Shown here in pieces: positions 1-8,031 of a DNA stretch of 64,000 bases. The position numbers were made by a program, and so were the translations under genes. How positions within the stretch are numbered: the first letter of the stretch is position 1; each line of letters opens with the position of its first letter. Location of the stretch: positions 40,939-104,938 of the forward strand of contig JBCCHF010000020.1 of NCBI GenBank assembly GCA_039028895.1. The letters run 5' to 3'. The stretch comes from JAHDCJ01 sp039028895. GTDB taxonomy: Bacteria; Bacteroidota; Bacteroidia; Chitinophagales; Saprospiraceae. The notes under the pieces were generated by a model. That model was not told where the DNA came from, ran no database searches, and saw only the letters and a program-made list of their open reading frames with translations.

Positions 1-2792
1 TTCTGAATGGCTTCTAACTCGAGTGATGCTTTTTCCATATCTTCTTTTGATGTATCGACTGCGAAATCTGCTGTAGCGCGTTTCTTGCCATTAATACAAA
101 TCGGATAGGTAATCGAGTCTTCTTTCAAGTAGCTTTCATCAGCGACTGGGAAATCAGCGGTCGTTACTGATGCTTCCTGACCCAAGACCTGCCACAACTC
201 TTCCGCCAAATGTGGAGCAAAAGGAGACAACATCCTGGTTAATGGATCAAGAATCTCTCTTTTATGGCTATTCAACTTTTTCAAATCGTTAACACAAACC
301 ATAAAAGCACTCACACAGGTGTTAAAGGCCAATCGCTCAATATCAGTTGAAATTTTCTTTATGGCGGTATGCAATACTTTAAACTCCTCCTTAGTGGGTG
401 CTTCGTCTGAAACCGCTAATTCACCATCTGCATAAAACAAACTCCACAATTTTCTCAAAAACTTGGAGACCCCTTCAATACCTTTGGTATCCCATGGCTT
501 TGCTTGCTCTAATGGTCCCAGGAACATTTCATACATCCGGAAGCAATCCGCTCCATAATTATTGACGATATCATCTGGATTAACCACATTGAAATAACGC
601 TTTGACATTTTGCCTACTTCCGAATCGGTAAACATATGCAAGTCATTGGCCGTGCCATGGGACTTATATTCTCCTTTTTGATAAACACCTCCTGAGCATT
701 CGAAGATGGCATTCTTGTATTCTGGTCGCCATTCGATGAATCGCTTTATGCTTGAAATATCCATATAGGAATCAGGCGTTCCGTAAGCGTTTACAAAATC
801 AACGTAAACAGGAATCTTGGCTATTTTATCCAAAATGTTCAATTCCGCGGCATGACGAGCACAAATGAAATGGCTGAAACCATCAGTTTTTTCCTTTTTC
901 AAGTACATATGCTCGATAACCCCCTGGATCATACCTTGGTTAACCAACTTCTTGAATGGCTCATCAGTCGGCACCAAGCCAATATCGAATAAAAACTTAT
1001 GCCAGGTCCGTGAATACATCAAATGACCGACTGCATGCTCTGCCCCGCCGATGTACAAGTCTACGGACTCCCAATAATCCATGGCTTCTTTACTGGCAAA
1101 GGCTTCATCATTATTCGGATCCATATAGCGCATGAAATACCAACTGGAACCGGCAAAACCGGGCATTGTATCCGCTTCCAAACGATAACCCTCATAAGAA
1201 TGGATCCACTCCTTGTTTCTTGCTAATGGTGCTTCTGTTGAGTTTCCTGGTTCGAAGTCTTCCATTTCTGGTAACTCCAATGGCAATTCATTATCGGGTA
1301 ATCTTGAGTCAACACCATCTGCATCGTATTTGATTGGAACAGGTTCGCCCCAATATCGCTGACGACTGTAGTTGGCATCGCGCAATTTGTAATTGATCTT
1401 CCTTTCACCAATGCCTTTTCTTTCTATCTCCTCTAAAGTAGCTTCAATCGCGTCTTTTACTTCCATTCCATTAAGGAAGCCCGAGTTGATCATTTTGCCT
1501 ACTTTATCTTCTGGTCCTGCATCCGGATACATGGTTTGATCCACAACAGGAATGATATTCAATCCAAAATGCTCTGCAAATTTCTTATCACGCAAATCAC
1601 CATCAGGCACAGCCATAATAGCTCCGGTACCATAGCCCGCCAACACATATTCTGAAATCCAGATCGGGATATTCTCTTCTGTCATCGGATTTACGGCATA
1701 GGCACCCGTAAATGCACCGGTAACATTCTTCACCTCTGAGATACGATCCAACTCGGAACGCGAATTCACATATTCCAAATAGTCATCTATGGCCTGCTTT
1801 TGATCATTGGTAGTAATTTTGGCTACCAGTTCATGCTCAGGCGCCAAAACCATAAAAGTTGCGCCGAACACAGTGTCAGGCCTTGTGGTGAACACTTTGA
1901 TTTTGTCACCATGACCATCAATATCAAAAACCATATGACCACCCTCTGATCTGCCGATCCAGTTGGTTTGTTGTGCCCTTAACGCATCAGGCCAGTCAAC
2001 ATTATTCAGTCCTGACAATAATCTTTCTGCGTAAGCAGTAGTTCGCATTGACCATTGGATAATCGGCTTTTGAACGACAGGATGGCCTCCCCTTTCGGAA
2101 ACACCGTCTTTAACTTCATCATTGGCCAAAACAGTACCTAATGCCTCACACCAGTTCACCATACTTTCTTTCCGGTAAACCAATCGGTAGTTCATCAGGA
2201 TATCAGCTCTTTCTCTTGGTGACATTTTCTGCCAGGCTTCTGCTGTGAAGCTCACATCTTCGGATGTTGCCGCATTTACGCCAGCAGTACCATTCCCTTC
2301 AAACTTGACAATCAAATCTGAGATAGGCATTGCCTTATCAGCATCATTATCATAATAATGCTCATAAAGTTTCAGGAATATCCATTGGGTCCACTTATAA
2401 TAATTCGGATCGGAGGTATTTACTTGTCTTGACCAATCGAAGCTGAAACCAAGATTATCCATTTGGGAGCGGAACATCTTGATATTCTGATTCGTCGATA
2501 CTGCCGGGTGGACACCCATGGTCACCGCATATTGTTCTGCCGGAAGACCAAAGGCGTCATAGCCCATTGGGTGCAAGACGTTAAAACCTTTCATTCGCTT
2601 AAAACGGGCGAAAATGTCAGAGGCAATATAACCTAAAGGGTGTCCGACATGCAAGCCCGCTCCTGAAGGATACGGAAACATGTCCAAAACATAGTATTTG
2701 GGTTTACTGGTATCATTATAAACTTTGTAGACAGCATTTTCGTCCCAATATTTTTTCCACTTCTTCTCAATAGAACGTGGTGAATAGTCCAT
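1..2792 (-). CDS. leuS: Leucyl-tRNA synthetase (3' end cut by window edge)
   Basis: Class I aminoacyl-tRNA synthetase that charges tRNA-Leu with leucine in the cytoplasm. The frame is open from an ATG at 2792 to the left edge, giving about 930 codons; Bacteroidota LeuRS is about 920-940 residues, so only the extreme C-terminus is missing. Visible features are the HIGH-type motif HVGH about 50 residues from the start (near 2640), a CP1 editing domain in the middle (for example TTRPDTVFGATFM and the GTGAIMAVP segment), WGEPVP and GSSWYFMRYMDP blocks, and the KMSKR catalytic loop near 610. A leucine-specific insert lies just before KMSKR. It is transcribed divergently from the glucosaminidase gene at 3166. 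Start chosen because MDYSPRSIEKKWKKYW is the family's usual N-terminus. Confidence 0.97.
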   Translation of the reverse strand, partial: MDYSPRSIEKKWKKYWDENAVYKVYNDTSKPKYYVLDMFPYPSGAGLHVGHPLGYIASDIFARFKRMKGFNVLHPMGYDAFGLPAEQYAVTMGVHPAVSTNQNIKMFRSQMDNLGFSFDWSRQVNTSDPNYYKWTQWIFLKLYEHYYDNDADKAMPISDLIVKFEGNGTAGVNAATSEDVSFTAEAWQKMSPRERADILMNYRLVYRKESMVNWCEALGTVLANDEVKDGVSERGGHPVVQKPIIQWSMRTTAYAERLLSGLNNVDWPDALRAQQTNWIGRSEGGHMVFDIDGHGDKIKVFTTRPDTVFGATFMVLAPEHELVAKITTNDQKQAIDDYLEYVNSRSELDRISEVKNVTGAFTGAYAVNPMTEENIPIWISEYVLAGYGTGAIMAVPDGDLRDKKFAEHFGLNIIPVVDQTMYPDAGPEDKVGKMINSGFLNGMEVKDAIEATLEEIERKGIGERKINYKLRDANYSRQRYWGEPVPIKYDADGVDSRLPDNELPLELPEMEDFEPGNSTEAPLARNKEWIHSYEGYRLEADTMPGFAGSSWYFMRYMDPNNDEAFASKEAMDYWESVDLYIGGAEHAVGHLMYSRTWHKFLFDIGLVPTDEPFKKLVNQGMIQGVIEHMYLKKEKTDGFSHFICARHAAELNILDKIAKIPVYVDFVNAYGTPDSYMDISSIKRFIEWRPEYKNAIFECSGGVYQKGEYKSHGTANDLHMFTDSEVGKMSKRYFNVVNPDDIVNNYGADCFRMYEMFLGPLEQAKPWDTKGIEGVSKFLRKLWSLFYADGELAVSDEAPTKEEFKVLHTAIKKISTDIERLAFNTCVSAFMVCVNDLKKLNSHKREILDPLTRMLSPFAPHLAEELWQVLGQEASVTTADFPVADESYLKEDSITYPICINGKKRATADFAVDTSKEDMEKASLELEAIQ

Positions 2793-2910
2793 GATGTATT
2801 AATTTTTGAAAGTCGCAAAAACAAGTTGCGAAATTAAGTAAAATGCAGGAATTAACCGCTTGAAAAACGGTACATAATTCAGACTGGATATGAAGCAATA
2901 AGGAAGGATA

Positions 2911-2979
2911 CCTGGTCTTTAAACCAGGCCGTCTAGGGCGAGCAAAAATGCTTTTATGGTATGAAATGCTTTCATAAAA
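2911..2979. repeat. Two small hairpins in the leuS/glucosaminidase divergent intergenic region
   Basis: CCTGGT (2911-2916) pairs with ACCAGG (2923-2928) over a 6-base loop, and TTTTATG (2952-2958) pairs with CATAAAA (2973-2979). They lie between divergent genes in the 373-base gap 2793-3165, so they are not terminators of either flanking gene. No coding sequence was seen in this gap. Its right part holds the promoter and palindromes of the gene at 3166. Function unknown. Confidence 0.35.
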
Positions 2980-3025
2980 CCTAAAACCCTTTTACTGTTA
3001 AATTAGTTCCTCTTGGATCAGAAAT

Positions 3026-3090
3026 ATTTTGTTTCAAATTTGTAAGAAAAAACAGAAAATTTCAAATTTGAAACAAATTTTTGAAACAAT
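3026..3090. promoter_or_regulatory. Cluster of CAAATTTG / TTTGAAACAA palindromic elements
   Basis: The core palindrome CAAATTTG occurs at 3035-3042 and 3063-3070. The second copy sits inside a perfect 14-base palindrome at 3060-3073. The 10-mer TTTGAAACAA occurs at 3067-3076 and 3080-3089 and inverted at 3029-3038. One copy of each element also lies upstream of the paralogous gene at 36702. This looks like a regulator-binding region upstream of the -33 box, but in an A/T-rich region some of it may be chance. Confidence 0.45.
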
Positions 3091-3102
3091 TTGAGAATTT
3101 TA

Positions 3103-3134
3103 CTTGTGAATTAAAACTTTTTGTTTTATGTTTG
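3103..3134 (+). promoter_or_regulatory. Bacteroidota-type promoter for the glucosaminidase gene at 3166
   Basis: CTTG (3103-3106), 20 bases, then TATGTTTG (3127-3134), matching the TTTG/TAnnTTTG type of primary promoter known in Bacteroidota. The predicted transcription start is near 3141, about 25 bases before the ATG. The same layout, including an upstream TTTGAAACAA exactly 13 bases before CTTG, is seen at 36604-36659. Confidence 0.55.
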
Positions 3135-3165
3135 TTGCAACAGCTTGTTCAACAAATTTTAAATC

Positions 3166-3930
3166 ATGAAAAACAATAAACTTATCCTCAGCAGTAAGGG
3201 TATCTGGATCGACTTCACAAAAATCCAGGAAAGCGTTCAACAAAATTGGGGTCGGATTTTTCTAATCATCTTCATTGGATTTTTATTAATGAAGAAAGAC
3301 ATGAGTTTTTCCATCAATCTCGGTGGTGAATCTCTGATTGGTGCAGCCAGTAACTTGTCTCACAGTATTTCGGATATTCTTCCGGTATCAAACAACAATA
3401 CACCGTCTCAAGGCGAAAGCACACCCCTGTTTCTTGACCCTGCAGAATTACACGATACCAAAAACATGAGTAAAGCACAACAGAAAAAGTTGGCTTGTCA
3501 AAACTACATCAAACGCTTTTCGGCCACGGCCGTTGGCGAGATGAATAAGTATAACATCCCGGCAAGTATCACACTTGCGCAGGGCCTCCTGGAAAGTAAT
3601 TCAGGCCAAAGTCGCCTTGCCCGAGAGAACAATAATCATTTTGGTATGAAGTGCTTTTCGAAAAAGTGTGGCAAAGGGCATTGCAGCAATTTCAATGACG
3701 ATCACCATAAAGACTTTTTCCGTAAGTATGGTAGTGCATGGGAGAGTTACCGCGCACATAGTCAACTGCTATCAGGAAAACGTTATCGCCACTTGAAAAA
3801 TCTAGATCCAAACAACTATAAGGGATGGGCTCATGGCCTACAAAAAGCCGGCTACGCTACAGATCAGAGGTACGCCCAGAAACTGATTAACCTTATCGAG
3901 TCACTAGAACTTCAACGTTTTGATAATTGA
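3166..3930 (+). CDS. Membrane-anchored glucosaminidase (GH73/FlgJ-LytG type)
   Basis: Predicted peptidoglycan-cleaving beta-N-acetylglucosaminidase acting in the periplasm. 254 residues: a short cytoplasmic N-terminus, one membrane segment at about 30-41 (IFLIIFIGFLL), a linker to about 105, then a GH73-type domain to the end. The catalytic glutamate is likely E143 in AQGLLESNSGQS, followed by FGMKC and RKYGSAWESYRAHSQLL blocks typical of the family. A paralogue at 36702 has the same topology (anchor followed by KKDMSFSINL / NKDLSIRFNI), but Gly replaces this Glu. It has its own promoter; the small helical gene at 4172 follows. The membrane anchor and domain are clear; its substrate is inferred from the family. 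Confidence 0.85.
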   Translation: MKNNKLILSSKGIWIDFTKIQESVQQNWGRIFLIIFIGFLLMKKDMSFSINLGGESLIGAASNLSHSISDILPVSNNNTPSQGESTPLFLDPAELHDTKNMSKAQQKKLACQNYIKRFSATAVGEMNKYNIPASITLAQGLLESNSGQSRLARENNNHFGMKCFSKKCGKGHCSNFNDDHHKDFFRKYGSAWESYRAHSQLLSGKRYRHLKNLDPNNYKGWAHGLQKAGYATDQRYAQKLINLIESLELQRFDN

Positions 3931-3985
3931 TTGTTCCGGACGCCAACCCGGAATAAAAAACATCCAAGATCTGTCCTTTTGTTCT

Positions 3986-4023
3986 GCCCCTGATCCGTTT
4001 TTTGGTGACGGGGTTATTTTTTT
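3986..4023 (+). terminator. Possible terminator after the glucosaminidase gene
   Basis: GCCCC (3986-3990) can pair with GGGGT (4010-4014), with two extra C-G pairs possible further in, followed at once by a T-rich run (TTATTTTTTT). The stem is short and has an internal loop. Confidence 0.4.
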
Positions 4024-4040
4024 CTGACACAATTAAAAGG

Positions 4041-4071
4041 TTTCGGATACGTTAAAAAAAATGTAATTTTG
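4041..4071 (+). promoter_or_regulatory. Promoter for the small helical protein at 4172
   Basis: TAATTTTG (4064-4071) fits TAnnTTTG exactly. TTTC (4041-4044) lies 19 bases upstream, one base off the -33 TTTG. The predicted start of transcription is near 4078, leaving a leader of about 95 bases. Confidence 0.5.
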
Positions 4072-4171
4072 TATCTGGTAGACAATTACAATCTACCTGA
4101 AAGGCAAAAATTTGAATTCTACATTCCTCTGATTGACAATATGTGAGGAATGCTGTCAAAAAACTAAAAAC

Positions 4172-4612
4172 ATGAAGCGTATCTTCAGCCTGGTGATTTT
4201 GCTTGTCGTAGGATTGATCGTTTATAATCAATTCTATGGCACCGAAGAAGACAAGGAACGTGGCAAGGTTGTTGTAAAAGAATCAAAAGAAGCGTTTAAG
4301 TCGATACTAGATCTCCTGAAAGCAGAGAAAGCTAACTACGATGAAGGCAAATACGAAGACGCGATGGAAAAAATTGGCGGCCTGTTTAAAACAATAGGTG
4401 AAAAAGTGGAAACAATCGGAGAAGATTATCCCGAACGTTTCAAAGAGCTTGAAGAGAAGAAAAGCGCCATAGAAGAAAAACTAGAACAAATAGAAAGCTC
4501 AGAATCATCAGAAAGCCGTTCCAGCTCCGTTTCCGAAAAGGAAGTAGAAAGTGAACTCAAGGACTTGCTGAAAGACCTTGAAAAGCTAACTGACGATATG
4601 AACAATCAATAA
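4172..4612 (+). CDS. Small anchored, acidic helical protein (unknown function)
   Basis: 146 residues, not recognised. The N-terminus MKRIFSLVILLVVGLIVYNQF is a single membrane anchor or uncleaved signal. The rest is highly charged, mostly Glu/Lys, predicted helical and probably coiled coil, with a serine-rich stretch (SSESSESRSSS) breaking two helical parts. It is probably displayed on the outer face of the inner membrane. The ATG at 4172 is preferred over an in-frame TTG at 4133, because the added residues (TICEECCQKTKN) would put polar and Cys-rich sequence before the signal. It lies in a run of same-strand envelope genes, with its own promoter at 4041-4071. Confidence 0.7.
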   Translation: MKRIFSLVILLVVGLIVYNQFYGTEEDKERGKVVVKESKEAFKSILDLLKAEKANYDEGKYEDAMEKIGGLFKTIGEKVETIGEDYPERFKELEEKKSAIEEKLEQIESSESSESRSSSVSEKEVESELKDLLKDLEKLTDDMNNQ

Positions 4613-4633
4613 AAAGGCTATGAGTCTGAACGC

Positions 4634-4706
4634 TCCCCAATGGGGAAATTTCTTACTCAACTCCAATCCTCCTATCCAATTTTTACAATTTATCCTCCAA
4701 TGGGGG
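4634..4706. repeat. Two copies of a (T/C)CCTCCAATGGGG-like hairpin motif
   Basis: TCCCCAATGGGGA (4634-4646) and CCTCCAATGGGGG (4694-4706) are near-identical short self-complementary motifs about 60 bases apart in the intergenic stretch 4613-4836. No T-run follows either copy, so they do not look like terminators. Role unknown. Confidence 0.35.
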
Positions 4707-4836
4707 TAACGAATTGCCTTGTCAGAGGCACTTAATTATAGTATTCGGTTACAACTAATACTCCCAAACTGTTACCTGGACTTATTGCCCAGCAGTATTT
4801 CGTTATTGGTTAAACTTGAATCTATTGACTTATTTT

Positions 4837-5604
4837 ATGAATCGACATTTCTTACTCACATTTATGGTCCTTTGCTTTGCTAACGCGGTGATTAATGCAC
4901 AAAGCGTTCATATGGACTGGTATAAAGGAGATTGGGCCACAACGCAAGGGGATGCATTGATACCAAAACTTCAGATCAAATCTGAATCTTCAAATACACT
5001 TTTGGTTTCCCTATTTAAATCATGTCAAACTGCTGACTGCCTTTGGGGTTCGGTATCATCTACTCCTGTTTCAGCGACAAATGCAGAACTCGACCCGGTA
5101 AAACACGCCGACATGCTAAATGGCGCTTTCTTCAAAGGCAGTGAAAAGGTATTTTTCGACCTGACCGCAGCTGGAGAAAATACCTTACTGGCAGAAATCA
5201 ACATGATTACTGCGGAGGGCCCGGTAAGCTTATTGCTGGAATTTGAGCGAAAAAATACTACACCAGCCACAGCACAAGTTAAAGGCAGTTCGATATATGG
5301 CACCCTGTCTAGTGAACAAAGCCATCATTCAAAGTATACTATTGTCTTTTTCAATCCTGAAAAAGGGGAAAATCACCTTATTAATCCCGACCATGATACT
5401 GGCAAATTCGAACTGTCAGGTTTAGAGGATGGCGCCTACTACTATTCCATTAATTTGCCGGAAGGCAGCCAGGAAAAATCCAGGATTGAATCAGACAATC
5501 AAAGCAATCCGCTGATCATTGTAAATGGAGAAGCTATTGAGTTAAACATCTCTGTAAAATCTGTCAGCATCCAAAATGGCAAAACCGAATTAACCTCAAA
5601 CTAG
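4837..5604 (+). CDS. Secreted protein of unknown function
   Basis: 255 residues with a clear Sec signal peptide (MNRHFLLTFMVLCFANAVINAQ, cleavage after about residue 22). The N-terminal part starts with an MDWYKGDW element like those in lipocalin-like domains. The C-terminal half (LSGLEDGAYYYSINLPEGS) has the pattern of a carboxypeptidase-regulatory-like beta sandwich. No catalytic motif was seen. The in-frame TTG at 4816 would add residues before the signal, so the ATG at 4837 is chosen. It ends 33 bases before the zinc-ribbon gene. Function unknown; likely periplasmic or surface. Confidence 0.7.
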   Translation: MNRHFLLTFMVLCFANAVINAQSVHMDWYKGDWATTQGDALIPKLQIKSESSNTLLVSLFKSCQTADCLWGSVSSTPVSATNAELDPVKHADMLNGAFFKGSEKVFFDLTAAGENTLLAEINMITAEGPVSLLLEFERKNTTPATAQVKGSSIYGTLSSEQSHHSKYTIVFFNPEKGENHLINPDHDTGKFELSGLEDGAYYYSINLPEGSQEKSRIESDNQSNPLIIVNGEAIELNISVKSVSIQNGKTELTSN

Positions 5605-5624
5605 GTCAATTGCCTTAGGGCAAT

Positions 5625-5632
5625 TATATTTG
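5625..5632 (+). promoter_or_regulatory. -7 box directly before the zinc-ribbon gene (possible leaderless transcript)
   Basis: TATATTTG (5625-5632) fits TAnnTTTG and ends only 5 bases before the ATG at 5638. If used, transcription would start at or within a base or two of the start codon. No good -33 box was seen. Confidence 0.35.
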
Positions 5633-5637
5633 TACCT

Positions 5638-6711
5638 ATGGCGGTATACGCAGGAAGGTGGGATTGTAACACTTGTGGTCATATTGGTAATCATGGCCCA
5701 AACAAGCATTGTATCAATTGCGGATCTCCCAGACCTAAAAATGTAAAGTTCTATTTGCCAGATAATGCCCAGGCCTTAATTGATGAAGAAGCTATTAAAG
5801 AAGCATTAGTTGGCCCAGACTGGGTATGCAAATATTGTGAAACCCCAAATGTTGCTTACGCAAAATTTTGCAGTGAATGTGGTGCCAGTCAGAGCGGCGA
5901 ATTTTTAAAAGAGAAAACCTACACCAACGAAGAAGTTCCGCTTGACTCGGGCAAAGAAACTCAGGCGGACCATGTTGCACAATACAAAGAGAAACACGGC
6001 CTCACCAAAAAGGTCAAGCGATTCTTCTCATGGGCTAAAGCTACAGCATTGGCCTTGGTTACGGCTATTGTGGCATGGCTATCTTCATTTTCATCAACGG
6101 TTAATGTAGAAATTGTTGCCCTCAATTGGGAAAGGACCATTGAGATTCAAGAATATAAGCTTGTTGAAGAAGAAGACTGGCATTTACCGACTTCAGGAAA
6201 GTTAATCGAGTCATTCCGTGCCGTTCACCACTACGACAAAGTTTCCAAGGGTTTTGAGACGAAAACCAAGACCATCCAGGTACAGGTAGGTACAGAGACT
6301 TATGCATGCGGTAAAAAAGACCTTGGGAATGGTTATTTCGAAGACGTTTATTGCGATCGGCCAATTTACGAAGACCGCCAGGAAACATACCGAGAAGAAG
6401 TTTTTGAGGATGTGCCTGTATATCAAACCAAATATCGATACTCCATAAAACGATGGAAACCAGAAAGCAGTTTAACAGATAAAGGCACTTCCAAACCCGC
6501 TATTTGGCCTACCAGTCCAAAGCTCGAAAATACTGGCAGGTACCGGATTGGTGATCGAAAAGAGCGCTACTCAATTGTCATCAAAAGGAAAAACAAAACC
6601 CATACAGAGGAAGTCAATCCTAGCTTTTGGGAAAATCAGGAGGTTGGTCAAAAGGTCAAAGCTGAAATATCAACTGTCTTCAGATATTACAAGGGATTGG
6701 TAAAAGAATAA
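5638..6711 (+). CDS. Double zinc-ribbon, single-pass membrane protein
   Basis: 357 residues. Two Cys4 zinc-binding modules: C10/C13/C25/C28 (RanBP2-like, WDCNTCG) and C64/C67/C78/C81 (CKYC..CSECG). Then a charged linker, one membrane segment at about 132-155 (ATALALVTAIVAWLSS), and a roughly 200-residue domain. That domain carries conserved-looking blocks (ALNWERTIEIQEYK, TYACGKKDLGNGYFEDVYC, KYRYSIKRW) that I recall from uncharacterised zinc-ribbon membrane proteins in several phyla. The two cysteines in ACGKKDLGNGYFEDVYC could form a disulfide outside the cell. The topology (zinc fingers inside, domain outside) is inferred. The function is unknown. A convergent gene ends 23 bases beyond its stop. 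Confidence 0.8.
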   Translation: MAVYAGRWDCNTCGHIGNHGPNKHCINCGSPRPKNVKFYLPDNAQALIDEEAIKEALVGPDWVCKYCETPNVAYAKFCSECGASQSGEFLKEKTYTNEEVPLDSGKETQADHVAQYKEKHGLTKKVKRFFSWAKATALALVTAIVAWLSSFSSTVNVEIVALNWERTIEIQEYKLVEEEDWHLPTSGKLIESFRAVHHYDKVSKGFETKTKTIQVQVGTETYACGKKDLGNGYFEDVYCDRPIYEDRQETYREEVFEDVPVYQTKYRYSIKRWKPESSLTDKGTSKPAIWPTSPKLENTGRYRIGDRKERYSIVIKRKNKTHTEEVNPSFWENQEVGQKVKAEISTVFRYYKGLVKE

Positions 6712-6733
6712 CCGCAATCCAAAATTCATTTGC

Positions 6734-7975
6734 TTAAAGTATAGAGCCTGAAAACAGGCAAACTCTTCGGTCTGGGTTGTTAATCCGGTTATCAGAAGGA
6801 TCGACTCCGGGGGGGAGCTCCTCACCTTTGCCTTCGGTAGTGATATCCCATTCAATATAAGGAAATTCTACCTGGAGAATTTTGAACTCCGCATCAAATA
6901 AATCGCTGATACTTTTGGCTCTTCGATAAGATAAATTCTTGTTGAGTCGTTTGCGGGTATCGACTGTTTGATCTCTTCTGAACGGCTGCATATCTGCATA
7001 ACCACTCACATTGATGGTAATGATTATCGGGCCTTCCCCTTTGACCTTGTATCGTCTTTCAATCTTAGGCACCACCTGGTCTCTTAACCAAAGCTGCAAC
7101 CTGGTTTCTGCTCCTTCCAATAGCTTAGAACGACCAGTTTGAAAGGATTGATTAGTACTTACCTTACCATTAAACCTGGTGGAAAATCCGTCAGGAGAAA
7201 ATGCATCTTCAGGGTCTGAAATATTTTCGAAATCTCTAAGAATGGCAAGAAGGGTATTTAATTCTTTCTCCTCGTCATCCTGCATCATATTTTTCAGTTC
7301 ATTACAGAAAAGTTCGAAATACGATTCAGCATCCAACACTCTTTTCTTTTTGGCTTCTTCTTCCCTAATCCGGACAATCTCTTCGAACTCAACCAGGAAA
7401 TCCTGGGCTTCGGAAACCAGTTGGTTCATTTCCCGAATAGAATCCCTTTTAATCAGTGGAATATTAAGCGATGTGTTGTTAGTGCTAGTTCTCGCTTTAT
7501 TGAGCAAACGAGCCATCTTTTTTACCTTTTTGGAAACTTTCCGGTCTTTGAATCGCGCTGAGGTAGCATTGTTCAAGACTTTTACGGATTCGTCTGGGGC
7601 ATAGTTGACAAGGCTCATGTTCCATTGTCTTATTTCCGGTATTTCATTATTCAGACCAATCAGTCTTTCCAATTTTCTTACAATAGCATTATCCGGCAGG
7701 TTATCGGTATGGTCCAGAAGCTGGTTAACGATGGCTTTTTGTGCTTGAACTTTGGCCAAATGGTTTTTGATTTCTCCGAGGTAATCTCTGTCGATATCTT
7801 CTTCCTGGTCAAGATTTAGCGACATGGCTAATTTTTGGAGATCAAGTAAGGTTTCTTCACTTCGATCCAGGGAGACATAAAGAGTTGGTAACCTGCCCTG
7901 TCCAAACAGACTGGAAGCGGACCAGAGAAGAAATCCGACAAAAAGGATGGGTCTCAGGATTAGGTTATTTTTCAT
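6734..7975 (-). CDS. OmpA-like periplasmic/outer-membrane protein with helical N-terminal region
   Basis: 413 residues from the ATG at 7975. A signal peptide (MKNNLILRPILFVGFLLWSASSLFGQ) is followed by about 250 residues of mostly charged helical sequence. The C-terminal OmpA-like domain carries INVSGYADMQPF, LNKNLSYRRAKSI and the closing NRINNPDRRV with the Arg expected for peptidoglycan contact. It is likely an envelope protein that binds cell wall. It lies downstream of, and probably co-transcribed with, the gene at 8032-9567 (gap 56 bases). A TTG at 8029 in the same frame would bring the genes to 2 bases apart, but adds 18 residues before the signal. Partner and role unknown. Confidence 0.75.
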   Translation of the reverse strand: MKNNLILRPILFVGFLLWSASSLFGQGRLPTLYVSLDRSEETLLDLQKLAMSLNLDQEEDIDRDYLGEIKNHLAKVQAQKAIVNQLLDHTDNLPDNAIVRKLERLIGLNNEIPEIRQWNMSLVNYAPDESVKVLNNATSARFKDRKVSKKVKKMARLLNKARTSTNNTSLNIPLIKRDSIREMNQLVSEAQDFLVEFEEIVRIREEEAKKKRVLDAESYFELFCNELKNMMQDDEEKELNTLLAILRDFENISDPEDAFSPDGFSTRFNGKVSTNQSFQTGRSKLLEGAETRLQLWLRDQVVPKIERRYKVKGEGPIIITINVSGYADMQPFRRDQTVDTRKRLNKNLSYRRAKSISDLFDAEFKILQVEFPYIEWDITTEGKGEELPPGVDPSDNRINNPDRRVCLFSGSIL

Positions 7976-8031
7976 TTTCAGGTTAGGCATTTGATTAAAT
8001 AGAATGGAATTTTGCGAATGCAGGATCAATC

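Noticed and set aside
3931..3965. TTCCGG/CCGGAA stem right after the glucosaminidase stop as a terminator
   Set aside because: No T-run follows on the plus strand; the stem at 3986-4023 is better placed.
4133..4171. Upstream TTG start adding a Cys-rich peptide (CEECC) to the small helical protein
   Set aside because: It would place polar sequence before the signal-like helix; the ATG at 4172 is a more natural start.
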